This document shows, piece by piece, positions 1-6,028 of a DNA stretch of 12,225 bases. Both the position numbers and the translations under genes were made by a program. Below the pieces are notes generated by a model. It was not told the origin of the DNA, searched no databases, and worked only from the letters and a program-made list of their open reading frames with translations. The stretch is from positions 1 through 12,225 of the forward strand of contig CAZKEF010000081.1 in the NCBI GenBank assembly GCA_964551735.1, read 5' to 3'. Positions within the stretch are counted from its first letter, which is position 1, and every line of letters starts with the position of its first letter. Origin of the DNA: DAOUAT01 sp964551735. GTDB lineage: Bacteria; Chloroflexota; Anaerolineae; CG2-30-64-16.

Positions 1-167
1 ATCGGGGCGAGGAAATCCGGCGCCTGAGCTCCGTGCTCGCTGATCTCAACCTCGACTACAATCTTCTGATTTCCGTGCTGCCAATTGCAGAGATTGAGTA
101 TCAAACGGCAACGGGACCGTTCTGGAGGAACGTCCGACGTGAGGCGGTGGCTCTTGAACGATTCTGA
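1..167 (+). CDS. MNT-type nucleotidyltransferase antitoxin, 3' end only
   Basis: The window opens inside this gene; 54 codons remain, read from base 3 and ending at TGA 165-167. The tail has the look of MntA-like minimal nucleotidyltransferases: a helix rich in charged residues (GEEIRRLSSVLADLNLDYNL), then a beta strand (LLISVLPIAEIEY), then a closing FWRNVRREAV segment. The catalytic GSxARG/DxD part would lie to the left of the window. In the known MNT-HEPN (type VII) toxin-antitoxin systems this protein adenylylates and neutralises the HEPN toxin. The stop overlaps the start region of a HEPN gene by several bases, which is the normal MNT-HEPN arrangement and is the main support for the call. 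Family assignment from a C-terminal tail alone is moderately sure. Confidence 0.6.
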   Translation, partial: RGEEIRRLSSVLADLNLDYNLLISVLPIAEIEYQTATGPFWRNVRREAVALERF

Positions 168-553
168 TGCGCTGCTCAGCAAGGCTGAACGTTTCATCCG
201 CTCGGCGCGGGTTTTGGCTGATGACGGCGATTTCGACTCAGCCGCCTCGCGCCTGTACTATGCCTTGTTCTTCATCGCAGAGGCTTTACTGGCGGCGCGC
301 GGTTTCCTTTTCGAGCCACTCGGCCGTCATCTCAGCTTTCGGCCACCAGTTCGCCAAGACCAAGGAGCTCGACCCGCGCTTTCATCGCGCCTTGCTGACC
401 GGCTTCAGTCAATGGCAACTCGGGGATTACGCGGTCTCTTCTGGCCTCAGCGATGTTGATATCGAGGGCTTGGCTGGTGAAGCGGTCAGCTTTCTTGCTG
501 CCGCGCGTAGCTGGCTTCAAGAACGCTCAAGTCTCGATTCTCAGCAATCATAA
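154..553 (+). pseudogene. HEPN-domain toxin partner of the MNT gene, broken by a frameshift
   Basis: The first half, in frame with GTG 139/TTG 154, reads as a HEPN helix pair: ALLSKAERFIRSARVLADDG, then SAASRLYYALFFIAEALLAARG. The second half continues in another frame, with SSHSAVISAFGHQFAKT, ELDPRFHRALLTGF and a last helix near LAGEAVSFLAAARSWLQ, stopping at 551-553. The switch falls around 308-320. Restoring two bases (for example a lost TC in the pyrimidine run) would give the family-typical RGFSFSSHSAVIS. As written the gene encodes no intact HEPN protein. I favour TTG 154 with the GAGG at 141-144 as ribosome site; GTG 139 is possible. It overlaps the upstream nucleotidyltransferase stop. 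The His that many HEPN RNases carry after RxYYAxF (Rx4-6H) is Phe here. A sequencing error would produce the same picture. Confidence 0.7.
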
Positions 554-631
554 GCAAACCACCAACCTGGCCCTGCCACGCTATTTGGCCGGTAGCTTCT
601 GGACGCGCTAGCCATGCTATAACCAACGGCC

Positions 632-775
632 ATGCGGCAGACGAACCTGAGCGCGTGGGCATATCACCGCGTGCTGAAGCTGGCGCGGACGATCGCGGAC
701 CTGGCGGGGAGCGAGCGCATCCAGCCGGCGCACATTGCGGAGGCGATTCAGTATCGGCCGCGGAGAATGGAGTGA
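632..775 (+). pseudogene. comM: ComM/YifB C-terminal fragment (copy 1)
   Basis: An open stretch of 47 codons from ATG 632 to TGA 773-775 reads as the final part of the YifB/ComM Mg-chelatase-like ATPase: NLSAWAYHRVLKLARTIADL, then IQPAHIAEAIQYRPRRME and stop. This is the small C-terminal helical domain of a protein that is normally about 500 residues long. Nothing upstream (554-631) belongs to ComM, so the piece is a detached 3' end and not a working gene. ComM is a hexameric helicase known from natural transformation in other bacteria. The fragment is about nine-tenths identical by eye to the corresponding part of copy 2. It directly follows the MNT-HEPN pair and precedes a PIN toxin promoter. 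Confidence 0.85.
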
Positions 776-819
776 GGCGTATTTGTGCTTGGAAACTGGC
801 CTTTTGGCCGATGTACGAC

Positions 820-848
820 TTCACATTACACCCGACAGGTGGTATACT
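820..848 (+). promoter_or_regulatory. Promoter of the PIN toxin-antitoxin pair
   Basis: A sigma70-like pair is visible: TTCACA at 820-825, a 17-base spacer, and TATACT at 843-848. The expected transcription start, about seven bases after the -10, falls on or next to the toxin ATG at 855. There is no Shine-Dalgarno sequence in the six bases between the -10 and the ATG, so the mRNA is predicted to be leaderless. Confidence 0.65.
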
Positions 849-854
849 TTTGAC

Positions 855-1298
855 ATGAGAGTTTATCTCGACACGTGCAGCCTGCAACGCCCACTCGACA
901 ATAAAACTCAGCTCCGCGTCTCGCTCGAATCGGAGGCGGTGCTGGGCCTCTTGGCTTTGTGTGATTCGGAGAGTATCGAGTTGTTGTCCTCCGAAGCGCT
1001 GGTGTTCGAGATCGAACGGAACCCTAACCTGACGCGGCAGGAGTACGCCCTGGAGGTTTTGACGAAAGCTGCAAGGGTTGTGGTCTTGGAGCCGGAAGTC
1101 GAGAAACGCGCCAGGGAGCTGAACCGCCTGGGATTCAAACCGCTGGACGCGCTGCATTTGGCCTCGGCCGAGGCAGGTCAGGCCGACTTCCTGTGTACTT
1201 GCGATGACCGTTTTCTCAAGCGCGCCAGAGCGAGCAAAGGATTGAGGACGAAGGTAGTATCGCCGATTGAATTGATAGGAGAACTTGAGCGATGGTAG
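855..1298 (+). CDS. PIN-domain ribonuclease toxin (VapC-like)
   Basis: The product is 147 residues, a normal length for a PIN toxin. The metal-binding acidic residues can be placed: D6 in VYLDTCSLQRP, E47 (or E52) in SSEALVFEIE, D98 in KPLDALHLASAEA, and D117/D118 in FLCTCDDRF. PIN proteins are Mg/Mn-dependent RNases, usually acting on tRNA or rRNA as toxins. The ATG at 855 is the only sensible start; no ribosome-binding site precedes it and the promoter -10 ends six bases upstream, so it is probably translated from a leaderless message. The gene for a small basic/acidic protein overlaps its stop by seven bases. The order is toxin first, antitoxin second, the reverse of classical vapBC. The family call is strong; the RNA target cannot be told. 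Confidence 0.85.
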   Translation: MRVYLDTCSLQRPLDNKTQLRVSLESEAVLGLLALCDSESIELLSSEALVFEIERNPNLTRQEYALEVLTKAARVVVLEPEVEKRARELNRLGFKPLDALHLASAEAGQADFLCTCDDRFLKRARASKGLRTKVVSPIELIGELERW

Positions 1299-1525
1299 TT
1301 CAAACAAGACCGCTGGCTGAGGTAACGCAAAACGCGATTCGCGTGCTGTGCCGAGAGCTTGGCCTGGCTGACACGATGCGCTTTGTCGGCCAGTTTACGG
1401 TGGGCTATGGCGACTATACGGCCGAACGCGAGGAATTGTTCAAGGATATGAGCTTGGATGACATGATCGCGGGGATCAAGCAAAGACGCGCTCAAACCGC
1501 GACTCAGCCGCATGCAGGTGCATGA
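1292..1525 (+). CDS. Putative antitoxin of the PIN toxin, small uncharacterised protein
   Basis: The product is 77 residues, starting at ATG 1292 inside the end of the PIN gene (ATGGTAG overlap), which argues for translational coupling. A helical N-terminal half (LAEVTQNAIRVLCRELGLAD) is followed by the motif FVGQFTVGYGDYTAEREELF and a short amphipathic end, SLDDMIAGIKQRR. I recall small proteins with the GYGxYTxEREELF pattern being encoded next to PIN genes in cyanobacteria and Chloroflexota, but I know of no characterised function. The antitoxin role is inferred from size, overlap and position. It has no recognisable ribbon-helix-helix or AbrB-type DNA-binding motif, so autoregulation is not evident. 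GAGAACTTGAG at 1279-1289 could supply a weak ribosome site. Confidence 0.7.
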   Translation: MVVQTRPLAEVTQNAIRVLCRELGLADTMRFVGQFTVGYGDYTAEREELFKDMSLDDMIAGIKQRRAQTATQPHAGA

Positions 1526-1595
1526 GCTCAGAATGGTGCGCGCGGGCAATGAATCAACTTGGAAGCTTTTTCGAGCGTTTCATCCAGCAGAAGCG

Positions 1596-1928
1596 CTCAT
1601 CGATCGCATCGACGACGAGCGCCGCGGCGAGCCGTCGGCCGCGATCCGGGTGCGCGTCGAGGCGGCGTGGGCGCGGCCGACATGGGGCCGACCCAGGTGC
1701 GCAACCACTGCCATGTGGACGAGACCGGCCGCCAGCTCCTGGCCGCGGCCATGCGGCGACCTTCGGTCGTTTGATGAACCTGAGCGCGCAGGCGTATCAT
1801 CGGGTGCTGAAGCTGGCGCGGACGATCGCGGATCTGGCGAGGAGTGACCGCATCCAGCCGGCGCATATCGCCAAAGCAACCACTTGCGGTTGCTCGTGAT
1901 CCAGTATCGGCCGAGACGGATGGAGTAA
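1596..1928 (+). pseudogene. comM: ComM/YifB 3' fragment (copy 2), multiply disrupted
   Basis: The piece runs through three reading frames. First comes ALIDRIDDERRGEPSAAIRV, where the normal LLDRIDI...DERRGEP segment has lost about 14 codons between RID and DERR. After VEAAWAR another deletion joins directly to ADMGPTQVRNHCHVDETGRQ in a second frame. A further shift near 1765-1775 leads to MNLSAQAYHRVLKLARTIAD in a third. Just before the end, a 20-base insertion (1879-1898) containing the inverted repeat GCAACC/GGTTGC splits AHIAKA from IQYRPRRME and its TAA (1926-1928). The 32 bases at 1614-1645 are identical to 2915-2946 in copy 3. This is clearly a dead remnant. It follows the PIN pair and precedes the Phd-VapC promoter. 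Confidence 0.85.
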
Positions 1929-1983
1929 TAGCGGCCAGCGCGGTCATCGGCGTAGACAAGTCAGGGCAGGCAGGTTGTCTCTC

Positions 1984-2012
1984 TTGACATCGCTGCACTG
2001 CCGGTGTAAAAT
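1984..2012 (+). promoter_or_regulatory. Strong promoter of the phd-vapC pair
   Basis: TTGACA at 1984-1989 matches the -35 consensus exactly. A 17-base spacer leads to TAAAAT at 2007-2012, one base off the -10 consensus. The start would be near 2019, giving a leader of about 25 bases that includes the ribosome site AGAGGA (2033-2038). Confidence 0.8.
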
Positions 2013-2030
2013 GGCTATCAAGATAGCCAT
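2011..2030. promoter_or_regulatory. Palindromic operator, probable Phd binding site
   Basis: There is a perfect inverted repeat of eight-base arms, ATGGCTAT and ATAGCCAT, separated by CAAG. It begins at the last two bases of the -10 and covers the expected transcription start. Phd/YefM antitoxins are known to repress their own operons at such palindromes, so autoregulation by the adjacent antitoxin is the natural reading. As RNA it could also form a short leader hairpin. Confidence 0.7.
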
Positions 2031-2043
2031 TTAGAGGAACACC

Positions 2044-2322
2044 ATGATGCCCAGATATTCTATTGCCGAAGCGCGTGACCGTTTCGCCGAGATCGTTCAT
2101 GACCTCAAGCATGTTTCGCGGGTTGAGGTAACGCGGCGCGGCCAGCCGGTGGCGATCCTCATCTCCGTCGAAGAATTCGAGATGTTGCGCTCTGGGAACG
2201 TTACTTTTGCAAGTGCATATGAAGCGTTTCGGAGCAAGTTTGACCTGGCGCGAGAGGGAATCGAACCTTCGGTTTTCGAGGGCCTGCGAGACCGATCTCC
2301 GGGCCGGGAGATGAGCTGGTGA
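2044..2322 (+). CDS. Phd/YefM-family antitoxin
   Basis: The product is 92 residues. The N-terminal half is the Phd/YefM fold: YSIAEARDRFAEIVHDLK, then VEVTRRGQPVAILISVEEFE, the classic strand-turn-strand that dimerises and binds DNA. The C-terminal tail (from about residue 55, FASAYEAFRSKFDLAREGIE) is the part that wraps around and inhibits the toxin. Starts are possible at ATG 2044 or ATG 2047; AGAGGA at 2033-2038 suits either, and its 8-base spacing slightly favours 2047. The stop overlaps the toxin GTG (GTGA), indicating coupling. It is transcribed from the promoter/palindrome just upstream and probably represses it. Confidence 0.88.
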   Translation: MMPRYSIAEARDRFAEIVHDLKHVSRVEVTRRGQPVAILISVEEFEMLRSGNVTFASAYEAFRSKFDLAREGIEPSVFEGLRDRSPGREMSW

Positions 2323-2741
2323 CTCTTCGCTTTCTCCTCGATACAGATGTCATCTCCGAGCCGCTGCGACCCGTCCCTGACCAGGCAGTACTGGAACGCC
2401 TGCGAGAGCACCAGGCGGAGATCGCCATTGCAGCCGTTGTCTGGCACGAGTTGTGGTATGGCTGTTATCGGCTGCTTGAATCGAATAAGCGCACCTTGAT
2501 CGATGCCTATCTCAAAAACGTGGTCGCTCGTGCGATCCCGATCCTATCGTATGATCCGCGGGCGGCATCATGGCACGCGGAAGAGCGCGCACGGCTGGCG
2601 GGTATTGGCAGGTTGCCACCATTTGCCGACGGCCAGATTGCTGCCACCGCGGCCACGAATGGCTTATGCCTGGTGACGTTCAACCGCGATGATTTTGCGG
2701 CTTTTCAAGGTCTTCGGCTGGAAGATTGGCGGCACAGCTGA
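2319..2741 (+). CDS. vapC: VapC-type PIN ribonuclease toxin (FitB-like)
   Basis: The product is 140 residues, full length for VapC. Catalytic acidic residues are all visible: D8 in RFLLDTDVISEP, E44 in VWHELWYG, D104 in PPFADGQIAATA, and D124 in TFNRDDFAAF. These residues bind Mg2+ for site-specific RNA cleavage, in the known family usually of tRNA or rRNA. The start is GTG 2319, overlapping the antitoxin stop by four bases, so translation is coupled to the antitoxin. No internal defect is seen, and with promoter, operator and antitoxin intact this is the best-preserved TA module in the window. A comM remnant begins about 60 bases after its stop. Confidence 0.9.
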   Translation: MTLRFLLDTDVISEPLRPVPDQAVLERLREHQAEIAIAAVVWHELWYGCYRLLESNKRTLIDAYLKNVVARAIPILSYDPRAASWHAEERARLAGIGRLPPFADGQIAATAATNGLCLVTFNRDDFAAFQGLRLEDWRHS

Positions 2742-2803
2742 GGCGGCGGAATCGCGGCGTTCCCAAAGCACGCTTGCCGTGCAGCCCAAGCTAAAAAGCC
2801 ACT

Positions 2804-3010
2804 ACCGCGCTGCGCGGACGCCTCTCCGGCCCGCTGCTCGACCGGATTGACATTACATACGGTGTTGTTTCCCGCCATGTCGAAGTGCCGCGCGTCGCAA
2901 TCCAGAGGCTCTCGGACGAGCGCCGCGGCGAGCCGTCGGCCGCGATACGGGCGCGGGTGGAGGCGGCGCAGGCGCGGCAGGCCGCGCAGTTTGAGGGCGC
3001 GCAGGGCGCG
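2804..3010 (+). pseudogene. comM: ComM/YifB internal fragment (copy 3) with 21-base in-frame insertion
   Basis: In one uninterrupted frame the DNA reads RGRLSGPLLDRIDI, then seven foreign residues (TYGVVSR), then HVEVPRVAIQRLSDERRGEP and SAAIRARVEAAQARQAAQF. In intact ComM, RIDI is followed directly by HVEVPRV, so 21 bases (2852-2872) are an insertion that keeps the frame. This is the Mg-chelatase AAA+ region around the sensor/arginine-finger part, more internal than copies 1 and 2. Homology fades after about 3010, where GAQGASGGTG follows, and there is no C-terminal domain. Upstream in the same frame is a stop at 2792-2794. The fragment shares a 32-base identical block with copy 2. Confidence 0.8.
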
Positions 3011-3118
3011 AGCGGGGGGACGGGCTGTGTCGAAGCTCAATCTAGAGCTGACAGACCAGCACTGCCGCTACGACTTCATCGTGGTCGGCGGCAGGTCGCT
3101 ATGGTTTCACTGCAAAGA

Positions 3119-3475
3119 TCAGTTGCCAAGTTGCACCCTTGGCAAATCTCCTTGCATAACAGCCTCTAACACGCGATTGCGCGATGTCAAGATCTGCTGC
3201 CTTATACATTCCTTAAGCCCCTCAACGTCGCCCGCCGCCAGGGCGGCGACTGTGTCCTCGTGTTCTCGCCTCATTTCGTCGCTGCTATCTCGCAGATATA
3301 GTCCCAAGTAAAAGGAGCGGTCCAACTCGACGAGCAAGTCCTCCAGTGTTGACACCAGCCGCCGATTACCCGCTGCTTGAGCCAGGGTAAGATGAAAAAC
3401 CCGATTTCCGTTCAAGAATTGGACATGACTTTTGAGAAGGCTTTCGGGATCGAGATCGGGAACTCGGCCGAACGC
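3119..3475 (-). pseudogene. GntR-family regulator, FCD ligand-binding half only
   Basis: Read on the - strand, about 118 residues match the end of an FCD domain as found in FadR-type GntR regulators: SLLKSHVQFLNGNRVFHLTL, AQAAGNRRLVSTLEDLLVEL, then EHEDTVAALAAGDVEGLKEC and a final helix. The FHxxLxxAAGN and EHxxxxxAxxAGD patterns are diagnostic of FCD. The N-terminal winged helix-turn-helix and the first FCD helices are absent: beyond about 3475 the frame enters the antisense of an ABC permease gene. It therefore cannot act as a DNA-binding regulator. FCD regulators commonly sense organic acids and are often divergent from the transport/catabolic operon they control, so this is probably the leftover regulator of the downstream cluster. 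The stop is at 3119-3121. Confidence 0.78.
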
Positions 3476-4207
3476 CTGCGTGTGCGCTCGTGGGCAACCA
3501 GGGGGCCGGTGGTGGACCTGATCCTGCAACGGCTGCCGCAAACGTTGGCGGTGGTAGGCCTGGCGTACCTCTGCGCCATCCTGATCGCCGTGCCCATCGG
3601 CATCATTTCCGCTTACAAGCAGTATTCGCTCTTCGATCAGGTCGGCGCCTTCGTTTCGATGATCGGGTTCTCAGTGCCTACCTTTTTCACCGGCCTCCTG
3701 GCGATTGTCATCTTCAGCGTCAGGCTCAAGTGGTTCCCCTCCATCTATGACACCACGCTCCGGGTGACCGATTGGGCCAGCCTGGTAGCTCAGATCAAAC
3801 AGAGCATCATGCCTGTTACCGTGCTGGCGTTTGTCCAGGCCGCACAGTTGAGCCGCTACACGCGCTCGACGATGTTGGACAACTTGACGCAAGATTATGT
3901 GCGCACGGCTCGCTCTAAGGGCCTGCGTGAGCGCGCCGTGTTGTTGACGCATGTTCTGCGCAACAGCCTCATCCCGGTCGTGACGCTGATCGGTCTTGGC
4001 ATCCCGGCCGTTTTCGGCGGGGCGATCATCACGGAACAGATCTTCCGGGTCAACGGACTGGGCCAGCTCTTGATCACCGCTATCGAGGGCGCCGATATCC
4101 CACTGGTCCAGACCCTGACCTTCATCTACGCCGTGCTCATTGTCTTTTGCAATATCTTCACCGATGTCTTGTATGGCATCCTCGACCCTCGCATCCGGTA
4201 TGCATAG
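3392..4207 (+). CDS. Dipeptide/oligopeptide-type ABC transporter permease (DppB-like), N-terminally truncated chimera
   Basis: True DppB homology starts only near 3485, with TRGPVVDLILQRLPQTLAVV, and runs to the stop: about 240 residues of a usual 305-330. Present are several hydrophobic segments (AYLCAILIAVPIGIISAY; FVSMIGFSVPTFFTGLLAIV; IPAVFGGAIITEQIFRVNGL; a last one around TFIYAVLIVFCNIF) and the cytoplasmic EAA-like coupling loop, DYVRTARSKGLRERAVLLTH. The first membrane helix and most of the first external loop are missing. The open frame extends left to ATG 3392 (or TTG 3377), but those roughly 30 residues (ISVQELDMTFEKAFGIE) are antisense of the GntR remnant, not permease. I chose ATG 3392 as the first ATG with a weak AGGG ahead. 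The family pairs with DppC, which follows 18 bases later. Function is doubtful. Confidence 0.8.
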   Translation: MKNPISVQELDMTFEKAFGIEIGNSAERLRVRSWATRGPVVDLILQRLPQTLAVVGLAYLCAILIAVPIGIISAYKQYSLFDQVGAFVSMIGFSVPTFFTGLLAIVIFSVRLKWFPSIYDTTLRVTDWASLVAQIKQSIMPVTVLAFVQAAQLSRYTRSTMLDNLTQDYVRTARSKGLRERAVLLTHVLRNSLIPVVTLIGLGIPAVFGGAIITEQIFRVNGLGQLLITAIEGADIPLVQTLTFIYAVLIVFCNIFTDVLYGILDPRIRYA

Positions 4208-4225
4208 TGCAGAGAGGAGGCGATT

Positions 4226-5149
4226 GTGAGTGGCGCAACCCTGGCGCTTCCCGCAGCCACCCTGCGGAGCCATAAGCCGCGTTCATTGTGGGGCGATGTC
4301 TGGATTCAGTTTCGCAAGCACAGACTGGCCCTGGTGGGCAGCGTGACCTTGTGTTTGTTAGTCCTGGGATCGTTTCTCGGCCCGCTGGTTTACGTCCGCG
4401 ACGCTGAGTACATAGACCCGACCGCCAGCAGCCTTCAACCCAGCCGCCTGTACCCGTTCGGCACCGATATGCTTGGGCGTGACACACTGGCCCGGGTGCT
4501 GGCAGGCGGACGCATCTCGATGGCCGTGGGCCTCTCCGCGATGCTGATCGCCGTCGTGGTCGGGAGCGTGATCGGCGGCCTGGCGGGCTTCTATCCCAAG
4601 CTGGATGGCCCGCTGATGCGGCTAACCGATATGTTCCTGGCCTTGCCGCTGCTGCCCCTGCTGCTGGTGATCATCATGCTGTTCCGCAACACGCTGCGGG
4701 CAGCCTTCGGCCCCGAAATGGGTATCTTCCTGCTCATCGTGTTTGTGATCGGTATCCTCAACTGGATGCCCACGGCACGCGTGGTGCGGGCGCAGGTGTT
4801 AACGGTGAAAAGCCAGGAATTCATCCAGGCAGCCGTCGCGGTGGGCACGAAAGAACTGCGCATCCTGCTCCGCCACGTGTTTCCCAATGTCCTCAGTCCC
4901 ATCATGGTGGCTGCGACGTTGGGCGTCGCCAACGCCATCCTGACCGAGTCGGCGCTTTCGTTCCTGGGGCTGGGCTTCCCGTCCGATTTTCCCACCTGGG
5001 GCCGCCTGCTGTATGATGGCAAGGACTTCCTGCAAATGCTGCCGTTCCTCGTCTTCTGGCCGGGTCTGTTCATTTCGCTGACCGTGCTGAGCGTCAATTT
5101 CATCGGGGATGGCCTGCGGGACGCGCTGGATCCCCGCTTGCGCAAGTGA
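4226..5149 (+). CDS. Dipeptide/oligopeptide-type ABC transporter permease (DppC-like)
   Basis: The product is 307 residues, full length for DppC/OppC. A cytoplasmic N-terminus (FRKHRLALVGS) leads to the first membrane helix (LCLLVLGSFLGPLVYV), then the family signature YPFGTDMLGRDTLARVLAGG. Further helices and the coupling loop follow, VKSQEFIQAAVAVGTKELRI with RHVFPNVLSPIMV, and the conserved end ESALSFLGLGFP / PTWGRLLYDGKDFL and DGLRDALDPRLRK. It forms the inner-membrane channel together with a DppB partner; ATPases and a binding protein are also needed, and neither is in this window. The start is GTG 4226 with AGAGGAGG at 4213-4220. It lies 18 bases after the truncated permease and 33 bases before the next gene, so one transcript is likely. 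Confidence 0.92.
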   Translation: MSGATLALPAATLRSHKPRSLWGDVWIQFRKHRLALVGSVTLCLLVLGSFLGPLVYVRDAEYIDPTASSLQPSRLYPFGTDMLGRDTLARVLAGGRISMAVGLSAMLIAVVVGSVIGGLAGFYPKLDGPLMRLTDMFLALPLLPLLLVIIMLFRNTLRAAFGPEMGIFLLIVFVIGILNWMPTARVVRAQVLTVKSQEFIQAAVAVGTKELRILLRHVFPNVLSPIMVAATLGVANAILTESALSFLGLGFPSDFPTWGRLLYDGKDFLQMLPFLVFWPGLFISLTVLSVNFIGDGLRDALDPRLRK

Positions 5150-5182
5150 GCTTCGATCCCAGGAAGCAAATGGAGTGTGCCC

Positions 5183-6028
5183 GTGACTGAATTATCACCT
5201 GCTCCCAGAACGTTCCCTCTCCGGTTAGCCCCCTGGCTGCCGACCCTCTACGCGGCCTATTTGCGCCGGCTGAGTCACCTGCTCCAACGGCTGGGCCGCG
5301 ATTGCACGCTGACGATCTGGCGCGCGGCTGATGAGGCCGGCGAGGACACGCTGCTGCGTGAGATCCTGGCGACAGGGTGGCAGCAGATTGCCCCCGAAGC
5401 GGAGACAGATGTGGCGGCGGCTGTCGCCAGAACAGTGGCGCAGTGTTTCCCGACAGCCATTGAGGGCGTCACGCCGGAAGATGCGCGCAGGTTTGTCGAG
5501 CGGATACCGCCCATTCGCCAAATCATGCAAACCTTCCCCTCGCCCAACGTCTGGCGTGAGATTACAGCCTACGAGGCGCTGCATCTGCGGTCGCACGGTC
5601 TGGCGCTCCTCACCGAAGCGCTGATCCGCCAACACGGCAAGCAGGGTGAGCTGATCGCCTACGACATGCATCGGGCGGAACGCATCGCTGCGGGGGGCGG
5701 CAAGACAGGCAGCGTGGCCGAGTTCATCGCCGACTTCATCGCCGAGCCGCAGGAGGCCAATCTGTTCACCGCCGGCCTGGAGAAGGAGATCGTGCGCGTT
5801 TCCGAGCGCGAGGTGGTGCTGCACGTCAAGGAGTGCGCCTGGGCCAGATACTACCGCGAACGCCATCCGGGGGTCGGCTACCTGCTGGCGTGCAGCACGG
5901 ATGAGGCGGGCTTCACTGCGTTCAACGACAGCTTGCGAATGCAGCGCACCTCGACGCTGATGGAGGGCGGGCCGGCCTGCGACTTCCGTCTTTACTCAGC
6001 CGGTGCGCAGCCGGAGGCCAGGGCATGA
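5183..6028 (+). CDS. L-2-amino-thiazoline-4-carboxylate (ATC) hydrolase-family protein, long form
   Basis: The product is about 281 residues. The C-terminal third carries the family pattern: ECAWARYYRERHPG, LLACSTDEAGF, and RTSTLMEGGPACDFRLY. The cysteines fall at 218, 237 and 266, with a C-x2-D motif at the second. The N-terminal part (about 1-150) is mostly helical and charged, with no signal peptide, so the protein is cytoplasmic. The founding member, from Pseudomonas, opens L-ATC to N-carbamoyl-L-cysteine; most relatives are uncharacterised. GTG 5183 is preferred because TGGAG (5171-5175) sits seven bases ahead; GTG 5177 is the alternative. The stop overlaps the next gene (ATGA), a shorter paralogue of the same family. 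The family is fairly sure, the substrate unknown. Confidence 0.75.
   Translation: MTELSPAPRTFPLRLAPWLPTLYAAYLRRLSHLLQRLGRDCTLTIWRAADEAGEDTLLREILATGWQQIAPEAETDVAAAVARTVAQCFPTAIEGVTPEDARRFVERIPPIRQIMQTFPSPNVWREITAYEALHLRSHGLALLTEALIRQHGKQGELIAYDMHRAERIAAGGGKTGSVAEFIADFIAEPQEANLFTAGLEKEIVRVSEREVVLHVKECAWARYYRERHPGVGYLLACSTDEAGFTAFNDSLRMQRTSTLMEGGPACDFRLYSAGAQPEARA

Noticed and set aside
486..1307. Long - strand open frame of 273 codons
   Set aside because: It lies antisense to the HEPN end, comM copy 1 and the PIN gene; its translation is rich in Arg/Pro/Gln without family resemblance, while the + strand has clear domains.
1522..1899. 125-codon + frame overlapping comM copy 2
   Set aside because: It only stitches part of the comM remnant to out-of-frame sequence; the first 60 residues have no family resemblance.
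2768..2782. Hairpin GCACG-CTTGC-CGTGC as terminator of phd-vapC
   Set aside because: The stem is only five pairs and no T-run follows, so chance occurrence in GC-rich DNA is likely.
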